A stretch of 64,000 bases of DNA, from NCBI GenBank assembly GCA_914767715.1, contig OU612065.1:24304001-24368000 (forward strand), in the 5' to 3' direction. A model generated the notes under the pieces. That model was not told the origin of the DNA, ran no database searches, and worked only from the letters and a program-made list of their open reading frames with translations. The position numbers were made by a program, and so were the translations under genes. Position 1 is the stretch's first letter; each line of letters opens with the position of its first letter. The DNA is from Membranipora membranacea (taxonomy: Eukaryota > Bryozoa > Gymnolaemata > Cheilostomatida > Membraniporidae). Of the stretch, positions 51,401 through 63,401 are shown piece by piece.

Positions 51401-52062
51401 CTAATGTTTTAAATAACAGTAAAATACCACGATGAGTCGCACCAAACTTACTAGTCTTATAACACTCCAATGCTCTTTCACTTGTTTCGATAGAGTAGTC
51501 TGAACTAAGTTTATCTTTTGACAGCACACAGATTCAGGTTCATGATCGTCACTCATATCTGAAGATCCAGCCTCTTCAGCATCTTCACAATCCACAATTT
51601 TTTTATGCTCTAGAGTCAGAGAAAACAACTAATTCAGTTACCATTTGCAATAATGACATAATCATAACCATAATGCGAAACTGAACTGTCTTCTTCAATA
51701 AAGAGGTTGTCAAGAAAGGATGTATTTTGTTTTGAGACACATCTATGGGGAGGCTGGTATGGTTATTCAACTGCTGTTAATATTTTTATAAGTTATTTAA
51801 TTTAATACACGTTATATAGGACGTTCTTGCATTGGCATTGCATAAAAAAGCTCTGAAAAAGCTAATCAGATGAGGTACAAATTTGAGTGAATCGTCAATC
51901 AGTAGTTATGAGGATGAGAGAATACACTGAGCACATCCAGGCTACTATTTCCTACCAACCTATCAATGGATGGCGACTGTGAGGTAAGTCAACATGGTCC
52001 TCTGTATTTGCTTCTTTGTTGGGATACGGAGAATCGTTGGTAGATGCACTTTTCATCTCCAT
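42463..52062 (-). CDS. SLC28: SLC28-family concentrative nucleoside transporter (CNT)
   Basis: Na+-coupled (in some members H+-coupled) nucleoside uptake across the plasma membrane. Twelve exons: 52062-51960, 51609-51452, 50826-50612, 48932-48791, 47877-47683, 47309-47148, 46025-45900, 44923-44793, 44289-44121, 43684-43508, 43114-42934, 42581-42463; 1878 nt, 625 residues. The N-terminus (about 1-85) is acidic and cytoplasmic, followed by about a dozen hydrophobic segments. Diagnostic stretches are [42 protein letters not shown], the CNT signature [12 protein letters not shown] (about 496-507) and [14 protein letters not shown]. The short extracellular tail has NNT, NVT and NST sequons. Closest in pattern to vertebrate CNT1-3; a one-to-one orthologue cannot be assigned. 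The start is the first in-frame ATG of exon 1. Introns hold a minisatellite and several repeats. Confidence 0.94.
43985..44095. repeat. Fold-back element family A, copy 5
   Basis: ACCTAGTTTGGTACATTTGG at the left faces ACAGGAAAACTGATTCAAAC then TTGATCT at the right. The core GTTGCTCCCCTCCACTG matches copy 2. It lies in SLC28 intron 9. Confidence 0.6.
45680..45890 (+). repeat. Dispersed repeat H, copy 1
   Basis: Shared blocks with 49140-49320, in order: TTTAGGAGGTA, TTCTTCTTTTT, ATGTTCAATTTC-TACTTGCC, AGGGTTAACAGTAAGT, ATGAAAGTGTGG, and GTCACATT near the end. It lies in SLC28 intron 7. Confidence 0.55.
46162..46385 (+). repeat. 16-bp minisatellite, 14 units
   Basis: Fourteen exact-length units of GCGAGATCACTACCAG in SLC28 intron 6. 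Units 2 and 5 share one substitution (GAGAAC for GAGATC). The rest of the array is uniform, indicating very recent expansion. Confidence 0.95.
47945..47984 (-). repeat. Dispersed end-sequence family G, copy 2
   Basis: TTTTTATTTGGCAGACAATA then TCATCCTGG on the minus strand; matches 15761-15810 and 59820-59871. SLC28 intron 4. Confidence 0.5.
49140..49320 (+). repeat. Dispersed repeat H, copy 2
   Basis: The counterpart of 45680-45890 in SLC28 intron 3, diverged, with a C run inserted. Confidence 0.55.
50441..50474. repeat. Inverted repeat family E, copy 2 (perfect arms)
   Basis: ATCACAGAGTA and its exact reverse complement are separated by 12 bases. SLC28 intron 3. Confidence 0.55.
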
Positions 52063-54438
52063 GGTCTTGTCCTAATACTTTAATCCAGAATATAATAGCG
52101 ACCAGACCGTTTACCTGTGATCTCCAATCTGAAAAGGTACAAATTTTCAACTTGTGTATCATTGTCTCAAAGTTGCATAGCCTTTTATGACATCCTATAT
52201 TCACTGCTGACAAGACCCACAGTATCCGCGATTATTCGTTACTCCCCATGCCATGCGTTTACCTGACCAAAGTTAACTTGGAGTAACTGTTCCTTCCTCC
52301 TTAATCTGACCAAAAGATCAGATCTCCCCTTAATTAATTGTGACAATCAATGAAACATAATTTTTTTGATTAAAATGTTGACTGAATAAAAACATAGTAA
52401 GTGGCATATCAAATGATGAGAACAACATGCATGCAGCAAAGATTAGAACTAGAAGAATAATCAAGGAGTACTCCTTGGAATAATCAATGATGAAGATGGA
52501 GTTAGTCAACAACAATGAATACTATGGAAATAAGTTACCTTACACAGTCAGACAGAGAGTCCCAATGCTGTATATATCAGTCTGAATATGTAGCACATGT
52601 GAATCATGATTATCAATTTATAGTGTATAATTTATATATGAATGGACTCTTCTGCTGTTTCACCTCCAGCACATGTTGCCTAGTAAATAGTAAATGAACA
52701 TTTGATTTTCATTGGTTACTTCAGATATCATCCATCTGATTGGCCAATATAAATGACCTTAGCTGAAATTGTATACTAATGACCATGATAAAATGAAGGC
52801 ACGGTACAGTCTGTCTCAACTTATACTACCTTTAGCCTTATTTCTAGCAGCATATTATTTATTTATGATTTGGAATTTTGTTTGAAACAATTTGAAATAC
52901 TTTTTACCACACAGGCATGCTGTAAATTGGTCTAGGCCTAGTGTTTGAGGCCCTGAGGGCACTCAACTGCATTTGGCCTTTGCTTACAAATTACCATACC
53001 CCTTATCCAGATACAATAACAGACATATTCAATCTAGCTAATAAATTTTCAATTTTTGTTGTTTGTGAACCCGCAGCCTTGTTGGTCCATCCACATTACA
53101 GAAAAAGTACAGTTCTGTATTGGCAATAGCCAGTTTTATGAGAAAATCATAGTAGAGGGTTTGTAGGTGCTGCCCATGTATGTTGCAATGTAAGACAAAG
53201 TTTAGGTACTTAGTCTGATCCAACACAGGAGTGTTGTAAGACTTAGACATGTTGTACAACTTGTCTTACAGCACTCAAAAACAATAGATTTTTAACGATA
53301 TATGATATAGGCTGTGTATCAATGCTGAATTGTATCTAAGAACAATGCTGTAGAGGCCTTGAGCGCTGTAAGACCTGTCCTACAACATGTCTTACAACAC
53401 CCGTTGCCAGCGACGGTTTTTAGTGCCCATTCAGAACTGCATAATTTTTTTTAATGCAGGGGGAGAATTGGTTCATCCAACAAAGGAGTACCTCCATGGT
53501 CCATTTATCGTTGAATGACTGATTGATAATTCATCTGATCCAAATCAGTGTCAAGAGGAATATGGTCATGGAAGCGATGAGGAACAAGAGTTTTAGAATG
53601 AGTTTTACTAGTACTGTTATTATAAAATAGTAGAGCTAGAGTGCTGCTATTTAAAATGCTGAACTAGTTGAGGCAATGACTGTAAGTCTGTCATACATGC
53701 CAAATTCACAGGGACTCTACTCTCCAATTAGTTGTATTATTATTGCTCACCTATCTCCGCTCCGTCTACCCTGATTAAGTGGTCGAATTTGCCTCTCTAG
53801 AAAACATTTATCAATCTTGAGGTGCAGAAATTGGAAAAATTAATTTATATCCTGTGTATAGGAGGTCGTAGAACTTGTGTGTTCACCCTGGTTGTGGTTA
53901 CCCGAGTTTTGCATTCATCCGCCACCAGAAGGAACAAACTTCTCCCCTTTCTTCTTGTAGATCGGTGCTTTATAATTATTCTTCCGCACACTCCATGCTC
54001 TCTCTGTAGCATTGATTGTAAGGCAGTTACGTCACATACTGATGAACTGCCCCTAGTTCAACAGTAAAAATTGTCCGAGCCTCAGGGCTCCAAAACTGGG
54101 TTTTTATCAGTTTTCTGTACCAGACGATGGGGTGGCTTAGTAGTCACTCACAGTATCAATACTTAAGCTGAAAATGTGCAGCTGCAACCATTGTAACATT
54201 ACTTATGTGCTTATTTATTTTGCCTTCAACTATTGTCCCAGCTCATTAAAAATAATAAAAAAATAAATAAAGGTTTTAGCTTCTCATCAACCTGGGTTAT
54301 GTCTATGTGTTGCTTTTTAACATTCACCATAAATTATGCATTTCCATTTCAGCTTGCGAGCAACTTAGTGTGACAACCAATGCTCTCTACTTGTCAAAAA
54401 CGACTGCGCTAGTGTGGAACCTTTGCCATTGAATAGTT
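52063..54438. other. Divergent intergenic region between SLC28 and CCDC112
   Basis: Holds the promoters and 5' UTRs of two divergent genes. No TATA box or CpG-rich island stands out. The only structured element seen is the fold-back at 53229-53402. Confidence 0.6.
53229..53402. repeat. Fold-back element with nested palindromic arms
   Basis: Arms of about 45 bases (GTGTTGTAAGACTTAGACAT at left; the right arm ends CATGTCTTACAACAC) are inverted copies. Each arm is itself partly palindromic (GTAAGAC with GTCTTAC). No coding capacity. MITE-like. Confidence 0.65.
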
Positions 54439-57400
54439 ATGGCAGCGAATAGAAGCAACCAGGATGTAGTCAAAGATATGAAACAGTTAGATCAAAGGTG
54501 AGATTTAAATTTTGTATGAGCTTTCCAAATCAGTTTTGACAATTTGTGTCATTCTTATATGTATAATGAGACAAGACGTAATCGACCTATTAATATTGAA
54601 CATGAGCCCAAACACAGAGTTAAGCTAGTTGATAATAGTAGGGTTGAAGTGAATATCTTTCTATAATCCAGGATTCAGGGTCTGAATAAAGAGAAAGAGA
54701 GTCAGCTCTACAAGAGAAATCCCACTCTGTTTAGTGAGCTGTCAGATATGGACAAGAAAATCTCTCAGGATTTTGTTGAAGAAAGTAAGTCATATTATTT
54801 CAAGATGTTCTTATTGATGAAGCTTGCAGGGACCGAAAATATCTACATTAAAGTGGTGGTTCTCATATCTCATCTGCAATAAAGACATGAATATTTCTGC
54901 TGAAAAAGCTACTATCTCAACCTCATTGAACATTATCTTTTTTTCTTCAAGGAATCAAAGCCAAAAAGGAAGTTAAGCGACTCAGGACTATGGTATCAAG
55001 ATTCCATGGTGAACTCAAAAATGTAGACCCAACGCCCCAATGTAAGTGAAGTGGACCATAGGTACAAAAAAGCTCATGTGATGAAAAGATTTCTTTCCTT
55101 CTGCATATTGATAGTCAAGTCTATATAATACACACATTTGTGTGATTTCAAAATGCCGCGTTGACATTTCTCAGCAAATACTGTTGGTCCAACTCTGACT
55201 GCTAATACCATGGTTTTAATATGTAGAGGTATATTAGTATATTAAGTCTATGATTAATAAAAAGCAGGGTGGGATTCGGTCAGCTGGCACCAGAATCAGA
55301 AAATGATGATGTTTGATTCGCTTCTGATTGTAATGAAACTAACCTTTTGTTATATCAGTTCTAGAAAAACTTAAGGTGATAATGGAAGACATAGAGAATA
55401 ATATTATGACATTCAAGGAATCTCAAAGAGAAAAGTAAGTGTCTTGGGGTTTCAATCGTGCTGTTCATTGATGTGAGGTATCACATGGGACAGAAGTGTT
55501 GACTTTCTTAACAACCTATGAAATATGGCGCAAGCTTATGAATGTGATCAACTAAATATTGATTTTATCATTGATGCTGTGATGTCATTTTATTGAAGAA
55601 ACGAGCAGAAAGGGTTGATTTTTATCGAAGTGGATAGTGGTGTCAGGTGTACTGCATATTAGTTTTTCCCGGAATTGTGCGCTACATAATTCAGAAAAAA
55701 ACTAATGTGTAGTGCCAAACTCTGTCTTTTATGACAATTTATGGTGTTCACAGTCTGAATTTATTTTCATAAAAGTGACTCCATACATACATACATACAT
55801 ACATACGCATTGCTTTTCTTGGAAAACTGAGTTTGGGTTGTAGCTGTGCATCCCCTCATACTCAAACTCAAATAACCTTTACAATGTTGCCTAAAACTTT
55901 CCCTTAGGCTACATGACTCTGTCTCAGACTACACGACTGTTTCTCAGACTACATGACTTTGCATCTGATATTCTAAAATTTATATGACAGATATGAGGAG
56001 CTGATGCTGACAGAAGTTCAGTACTCTCATGAGGTAAACGCCTTAGAGAAGAGGTTTGAGTCATGGACTGAGACAGATCAAAGAGACCCTACCATTGTAA
56101 CTCGTAAACCTGTCTCAAAGCTACCAAGCGCAAGAGACGTGGTGAAAAATCTCCCACCAGAGGTTGCACAGTTTGAGGTATTGTACTACCAGCTATAGTA
56201 TCAAATTGTTATGAGTTATTCATTGTGAAAAATCGAGTTTTTGAGATTAGAAGGTATATTTTCAATATGCGGAAAAATTGTACTTTCTCATTCACAATCA
56301 CTTCAAGTCATTGATCATAAATAGTACTTAAAAGTTAGAAATCTGAACGTGATTTAGTGACATTATCCTGCATTTGTGTATCAATAGTCGGTTGTTGATC
56401 TGAACTCTGACGTCTCAACTTTTATTGTAGAAATTCTTGCAAGAGACTGGAGGAATAAGAGGTGGCTGGGATGAGTATGATCATAGTACATTCCTCAAGT
56501 GGAGGGTCAGACATAAGGTATGGTCCACCAAGTTGCTGTAATACCAGTATCAAGTTATGTCCAGTTTGTCTGCATTCGGAGTTGTGTTGTTCTGTCTCTT
56601 CTGATAGGCAGATCATCAGTAGAGTGGGAGCAACTCTGAATTTAGGTTTGGGATATAAAATGACCTGGTACCAAAGCATAATGAAACTCTTATCCAGAAA
56701 AATTTACTAGAATAAGTACGGCTTGTGTGAGACAAGCTAGATTTGTTTGCTTATGTCAATGTACTGATGATAAACGGATTGAGTGAAGTAATATTTCAAA
56801 TTTTCATTCTCAGTCACAATCTTTCCCTCTCCGCACTCACACTACACATTCTGAGAAAAAAAGGTATAACATACGGTAGTGCACATACCACTGCACAACA
56901 CATAGTTCTCCAGCTAAGAACCATGAGTCAAGCGCTGTTTCGAGGCCATCTCTAGTACAACCTCCTCATGATTGGCCCCAGCATCCATCTTTAATCGTAT
57001 GCTAGTGTCGCAACTTTGATTACACACACTGAGTGTATGATTATTTTACAGGGAAAACCACAGTTCATATCAGAAGCCATATCACACCTGCCGACTAAGA
57101 CACCAGGAGAAGTCCACGAACATGAGACCTGGTATAGAGAGTTCCTCAGTCATCAGGATCTCAAGAGGCTTGCTATAAGAGCCTGGAAAAATAAGAAAAA
57201 TGTAAGCCGCAGCAGACTTTCTATACATCATGCTCCCCTTATTGAAGGATTATCCGCTCACAGGATTGTTTATTGAAAAATAGGGCAACTCTCGATCGAA
57301 GCTCTATCCTTGTGGATAAACCAAGGAACGTGATGAACTTGTCATGTTTACAGGAGGAGTAGGGTAGCTGCGAATCGATTTTCTATTTATATCTGTTGCA

Positions 57401-60400
57401 CATGCAGATTGCGTTGTGTCTGGGGTTTAAGAGTTAGAGAGTTGTGTCTTGTTTTTTGCCCCGGTGTTATTGTGGTGATTCAGCTAAACTTGTCAGTCAG
57501 TCGTCTAGTTGAGAACTGGATACTCAATATGAAATGTTGCAATTCATCAATACTTGAGCGCTTTTTAAGTTTTTAGTTTTAAGTCATATGCTGAAAATTT
57601 GCAAGTTTGAACTAGAAAATTAGCCTCATCGTGTGGCTGTCTGACAAGAGTACTAAAAAATACTTACAAATCGACCATTTTTATAGACTTGTGTATTAAC
57701 ATCGATTGTCTGATCATGGGAAATTAAGATTCAGCCATATTATGATAGTTCACAACAGGTTGATCATAGTGGAGCTATAAAATATTTCCATGTAGGTTTG
57801 ATTTTCACCTAAGTAGTGATATTTAATTCAGGAGGAGAAAGCCGAAGGTTTGGATGAGCTCAGTGACTCTGAAGAGGATGAAGAAAATGCTAAAACTGAG
57901 AGGAGAAAGCAAATAATAGAGCGTGAGCGTCAACAGAGAGCACAGAAACTTGGCTCATGGAAGGTACGTAGATTTGAAATTATTGTTAACCTTTTGTCCA
58001 CATCGAGATCTTGGCCTTGTCAGAGATACATAAAAAAGCCAGGTTTCTTTAGAACTGCTTACTGAGTGATGATGGTAGGAATGTAATTATGGCTATGTGT
58101 TTACTTTCATTTTTATACTTTTCGTACTTACTAGTATTGACTTTTCTTTGACGGTGGTTTTTTTCAGCTGCAGAAAGAGCTTGAGAGAGCAGAGGCAGAG
58201 GAGAAGAGACTCAGAGAAGAGAGAGAGAAACTGGTGAAGGAGCAAGAAGAAAAGTTCAGGCAGCTGGAGCTGAGAGAAAAGGTTTGCTAATCTTTTTTTT
58301 TTACCTTGCGCATAAACATAGACATACAGTTTTTAAATAAGTAGTTGAATATTTATGTCTTTGCTACTCCCTCTGTCTTGGGGCGTAGAACATATCTACG
58401 TCAGAACGGCAATTGCACCGCCTACAATCAAGAAGGGCAATCCCATAGTTCAAGATAGTGAGATATTCAAATCAGTGTTCCATGGTGACCCTAATATTTT
58501 AGGGTCATCAGTATTTCTTCCAATTAAATCAATATCAACTCATTTTTGCTGTTTCTTGTTCAGATTCTATGCATTGAGGGAAAAGTTTAGAAACAATGTG
58601 TGTCACTACAAATCTTAGGGATAACCAAAAACATAACAGAGAACCGAGAAAATTTTATAGGTATTCTAGGTATTATACTCACCAACACAACGGAAGACGT
58701 GCTGAAAATTTTCCAATTATGCTGGAATGGAAATGTTGTAACGCTTATTAGTCAGTGCGAGAAAATTACCTGCTTATCTCATGGTTACATGTACTATCAA
58801 ATGCCATCCTTTTCTCACCGATATTGATGCATGTGGCTACCTATGTCATGCTAAGCTGTTGATTATCATTTTTATTTTTACACGTTCAGGTGTCTGAGTA
58901 TAAGCGGCAGAGGCAGGAGGAGCAGCATTTCATGGATTATGAGTCACAGTCGAGAGAGTTCCAATACCAAGAAGAAAAGCGTGAGAAACTCAGGCTAAAC
59001 AAGGAAAGGATAGAGCTGAGAAACCATTTAGCCTTAGAGCAAAGATCTAACCACCTGCGGGAAGCTCAGAAAAAGAAAGCGGAGCAAAAGCGTAAAGAAG
59101 AAAAATTGAAAGCTCGGGTAAATGTTTCACGCTGCTTGTCCCATATGAAATTGATGAATATAGGCTTTAGGGTGGTTTCCGTATGTGTTCACCCAAAATC
59201 CCGAAACTAGTGTGTAGATATGGTGGAGCTCACCCTTTTGAGATGTTTTTGATTTAAACAGATCGTTGACAGGTAGAAATGAAACAATTATGATGTGCTT
59301 GTTCAATGTATTGAACATCTGCTTCTGCCTTCAACCTAAACAAAAAAAACACAATCAACAGAGATTTATTTCAAACTTACAGTTACCAATAAACAAGGAT
59401 TATTTTCATGTATTTGGCTTCAATTTACTAATTAGTTATTAAATCTGGTTGTTGCTAGTCTTTAAACAAAGATGTGTGGTAACTAATACTATCTTGCTTT
59501 TGATGTCATACGCACATACGCACATATACCAGACTTGAAACAAGACATGAAATATTCATTTCCTGTGATGAATACTTTAATCATTCTTATGGCCACTGTA
59601 ATGAAGAAACAATCAAGTTTTTGTTTCATATTTTTAATTTGTCTCCAGTAGTATATATTTTCAATCCTGACATGCTTGTTATTATCACTGTCCGCATGAA
59701 GTAGAAATACGTGTTTTTCTTATCTCTCGACTAATTCCTTTAGCCTTGGCACACCTGTGTTGAAAAGCTTTTCTTGTGTTTTTTTCTTAACTTCAACTGG
59801 TGGACAAAACATGAACATATTTATACACTATTTTACTTGGCAGACAATATCGTCCCGGACGGATGTTTTCCGTAACATACCAAAGAAATTACACCAAAAA
59901 TTGGGGGGAAAAACATACATTGATATATTCCGATTTTCTCATTTTACAGTATGAAGTACCGGTAGCGCGAGATCCAAACAGGTTACTGCGACCCACTGAG
60001 GGCTGGAAATCTCGTACTAAGGAAGTGGGGGCGAGCGCTGAATCAGGGCGGGTTTACACCATGACACATAGGTAAGTGCATATATAAATAACCAGGGAGT
60101 GGGCACCCTCCTGGTGGCAATCACAGGTCTGACGGATCGCTAGTTGGTGATGTCAGTAGCATGATAGTTACTATTCATGGCTACGTTTTGCATTATCGTG
60201 GTAATTTCGTTCATCGCCTGACACACGAAATATAGTCTGTAGTCTGACTGAAGTTAAAATGAGAGCATTGAATCATGATCGCAATATTATATAAATACCG
60301 TGCCGGAACCATAGTCTGGTAACTAAATTTAATTGTGGAAACTCACCGATGATAAATTGAAAGAGTGACCTCCATCCTTTGCAAGTAAGATCTGGAAGCC

Positions 60401-60636
60401 CCCTATCCCAAAGTAGTTGGTCCGGATATATAATGATGAAATTAAAATGAAATAGGTTAAGAAACGCTCATATCTGTATTTATATTTATATTTATGCCAC
60501 GATTACAGTTACCCAACATATCTTGTGTGACAATCCTACATTGAATCATAGCTCTGTGTCAGCATCAGTACTTTGCTCATTACGATTTTCTTATTGCGAT
60601 TACAGGGCTGTACCGTCTTGGAGGCAGGGCCTATGA
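54439..60636 (+). CDS. CCDC112: CCDC112 homologue, coiled-coil centriolar-satellite protein
   Basis: Twelve exons: 54439-54497, 54672-54784, 54952-55041, 55359-55434, 55991-56177, 56431-56517, 57052-57201, 57832-57963, 58168-58281, 58890-59117, 59950-60071, 60606-60636; 1389 nt, 462 residues. Human CCDC112 is of similar size. The family landmark is conserved: LQETGGIRGGWDEYDH, then GKPQFISEAISHLPTKTPGE and a WYREFL segment. The second half is a long Glu/Lys/Arg coiled coil, interrupted by an acidic DELSDSEEDEE patch. The C-terminus keeps DPNRLLRPTEGWKSRT and ends RAVPSWRQGL, as in vertebrates. The human protein is associated with centriolar satellites and cilia; the same role here is inferred. 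It is divergent from SLC28. The terminal exon codes only ten residues, two in-phase bases of an Arg codon having been left on exon 11. Confidence 0.93.
55792..55806 (+). repeat. CATA microsatellite
   Basis: Short (CATA)n tract in CCDC112 intron 4. Confidence 0.85.
59820..59871 (+). repeat. Dispersed end-sequence family G, copy 3
   Basis: TTTATACACTATTTTACTTG then GCAGACAATATCGTCCCGGA. Closely matches the minus-strand reading of 15761-15810. CCDC112 intron 10. Confidence 0.55.
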
Positions 60637-61139
60637 TACAATGTGCTATATTGCGTACCTCAGATACTGTCTGCCTTCTGCACGCATGTATTTTACTGAT
60701 TGTGTGATTGTGAAAACAAGTGTAGAGCCGGTCATCTTGCTAAGTCGCGTATTCAGTACTCAACTGCAATCTTTCAACAGCTCTACCGGAACCCAAAGCT
60801 CTTCATGTTAGAGGCTAGGCAGCAGGAAGTTTTAAAGAGAGTTGTTTTGGTGTGAAGAATCATTTGGGAATCGTGTTCAAAGTTTGATCAAATCTGTAAA
60901 ATGCGGCATCATTTTCTATATTTATATATGTGAAACTTATGATTCATGTCATACCATACCCGTCCATGGCTTATTCTGGTTATTTACTATATACAATATA
61001 TAAATATGAACAAATATACACATCATATTCTGGTTTATTTTCGCTCAATGACTGGTTATGTGTGGAACTTAAGGCAGCTGGAGAGCTGACTTCTTCAATT
61101 TAGATATTTCTTGTCGGTGTTCCGGTTACATGATATACC

Positions 61140-61750
61140 AACGTGTCTGACTAACATGGAAGCTACAGGAATTGACATCTTTAACACTTCTATAACTGAA
61201 TGATTTGAGTGAGAGAATCTGGTACCTGTTTCATTAGGGATTGGCACATTGAGTGAGGTGGGAGATCCGGACTAATATAGCAGGGTGGTGTGGGTAGGAA
61301 GGGACGCCGCCCACCCTACCAAACTACGCCAGTTCTTCATACCATAGTCTCACTTTTTGTACAGTTTAATAGTGCTTTTCACACCTTGAATAATGAAGAG
61401 AAAGCTTAGAGAGTACTAATGCAGCAAATTTGTAGGTATTATTTCATGTTGTTTGGCTTATCAAGGTGTCTAATATTGATTGATAGGAAGCCATAGTAAC
61501 GGATGATGTATTTCACACTTCTATAACTGTTTAATATGAAAAAACAAAGTTGGTACCTGTTTCATAAGGAATAACCTTGATGGTTTGATGCGGGTGATCT
61601 GGATTATTCTAGCAGGTTGGAGTAGGAAGGGAGGAAGGAAGGGGAGGACACCCGCCACCCTACCAAACTACTCCGGTTCTTCCTACACAACCTCCACTTT
61701 TCTTTCGTTATAGTGCATTTCACACCATGAACAATATAGAGAAAGCGAAA
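61140..61750 (+). repeat. Diverged tandem duplication, 331-341-bp offset
   Basis: Two direct copies share, in order: GGAAGC, CACTTCTATAACTG, TGGTACCTGTTTCAT-AGG, GATC-GGA, AGCAGG-TGG, GTAGGAAGG, CCACCCTACCAAACTAC, TAGTGC-TTTCACACC and GAGAAAGC. Copy 1 is about 61140-61410 and copy 2 about 61485-61750. Confidence 0.75.
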
Positions 61751-62164
61751 TGTATATTCATGTCATAAATTTCTAACATCCGTAATATATAACCTAATGA
61801 CACCAAGCTGCCAAAACTGTATACGTGACAAAACTTAGTCTCTTCAAAAATCCTTCATGGCTTTCACAACAATGACAAAAACAAAAAAGTCATATCATAG
61901 TAATATAATTCGGCCGAGGATTACGCGAAATACTATCGCATGTATATCTCTGTACGATAGAGAGTGAATTAATTCACTTAGCATAAGTACCATCAGAAGG
62001 AATTTGGTGTGACGACCCTATGTAAATTTCATTAATTATTGGCCGGAATATGTGAGGTACTCACTGAATTGACTCAAACGATACACATGTTAATAAAGAA
62101 GTCTCGATGTCATGGATGGATGTGTGGAGTGTACCCTCAAACTGATGTTTTGCTCAATAGAGTA

Positions 62165-62212
62165 CCACCAGAGACTATAGATTTGTTAGCAATTAACTTT
62201 GGTCTCTGGTGC
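62165..62212. repeat. Fold-back family D, copy 3
   Basis: ACCAGAGACTATAG at the left faces GGTCTCTGGT at the right across a 20-odd-base loop. Confidence 0.5.
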
Positions 62213-62652
62213 CACTCCTTGTTTGTGTGAGACATGGGTATGGGACAAAATCAGAACATTGACGAGAGATTATTATTATGATTAAGATGTGATTACAGGT
62301 AAATATTGCCAAAATGTTGCACTAGAGCAAAACGGTCAACTGCTGAACATAACAAAAAATTTGCAAATCCAGACAGCATTATTATCTTCAATAATTGAAC
62401 AAAAAAAAGGATCGTCAAAAACCGGGCCTCGAAGCCTTAGTCAGTAGGTACGTTGGAATGTGTTGGCTTGGCTGGCTTGGCTCGGTACCATATCAATGCT
62501 TTTAGCAACTATTGTGGTATAAATCCTTACAAGTTTACAGCTAAGTAATTATGCTTGGCATTTTCAATTACGTTAACTTTAAGTATCTCGAAAGTTTCAA
62601 CTACAATGCAACAACATCAACACATGCAACATTAATCTTAGGCGAAACATTA

Positions 62653-63401
62653 CTAGTTAACGGCATCTACGATGCCTCCATGGTTTTGCTGAGGGTTTTG
62701 TGTAGATTCTAAAGTGTTTTGCTGTATGTTCAGGTTTAAGTGATGATGTTTATAGCTGTCGTAATTGTTATTGTTATTGTGATAACCACTTAATGGAGGA
62801 TTTTCCGATGTATTATCTCCACTTTTTTCCTCGCTGTGATTCTCGCATACAATTCTACTGCCGTATAAGTAAAATCTGTCTCCAACACAAAACCTGTAAA
62901 AGGGAGACAAAATGTGGTCAAAATTTCAGTTTATAGTACAGCAAGCTACAGTTTATACACCTTGTGTGGCAAATGAATCTTCTGTGCGGTACTCAATAAT
63001 TGCAATGTAAAAATACTGTACCTCAGTGGTTTTACTCTAAAAAAGTTAATATTAGCTAGGGTTTACATTAGCTATTTTGGTGGTGACTTACTGTTAGCTA
63101 GCACCAATTTATCCAGCTGAGATTATGAATAAAGGTATGAGGTATGAGTCAAGTTAATGTCAGCTAGCAATAAATTTTGTTATTCCCCCTGATTCCATGC
63201 ATGTGAAAAATGGTGAGCTTTTCCTCATGTAACTACGTATTCTTTTTGGGTAATATTACTGGTTTACAATATTACCTTAGTTTACAGTGCTGACAGGCAA
63301 AGCAGTCCAAATGATAAACATGTTCTTTGGCTCTCATAACCATCTCAAATGCTGGAATGGGCTGTAAGCACGCTGAACACTGCCCTGGTGTTCCAAATAA
63401 C
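62653..63401 (-). CDS. LMO: LMO1/3-like LIM-only protein, 3' part (5' end off window)
   Basis: Nuclear LIM-only adaptor bridging transcription factors and LDB proteins. Two exons are visible: 63401-63276 and 62893-62653, joined at an Arg codon (AG|G). They encode the second LIM domain and the tail. The LFG...G.C..C start, IPAFEMVMRA, VYHLDCFACQHC and RFCVGDRF match LMO1/LMO3 more than LMO2 or LMO4. Zinc ligands are CSAC, H-x2-C, C-x2-C and C-x2-H, the final ligand His rather than the Asp of vertebrate LMO1/3. The tail is about 65 residues, Asn/His-rich (GYHNNNNNYDS) and ends without a homeodomain, which argues against LHX. Exon 63401 begins in phase, so the first LIM domain must lie upstream past 64000; none was found in 63402-64000. 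Confidence 0.85.
63060..63245 (+). repeat. Dispersed repeat F, copy 2
   Basis: The diverged counterpart of 9640-9790, in the intron between the two visible LIM-only exons. Confidence 0.5.

Larger units (their letters stand above)
60637..62652. other. Convergent intergenic spacer between CCDC112 and the LIM-only gene
   Basis: Should contain both 3' UTRs. It holds a diverged tandem duplication (61140-61750) and a family D fold-back (62165-62212). No exon was seen. Confidence 0.6.
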
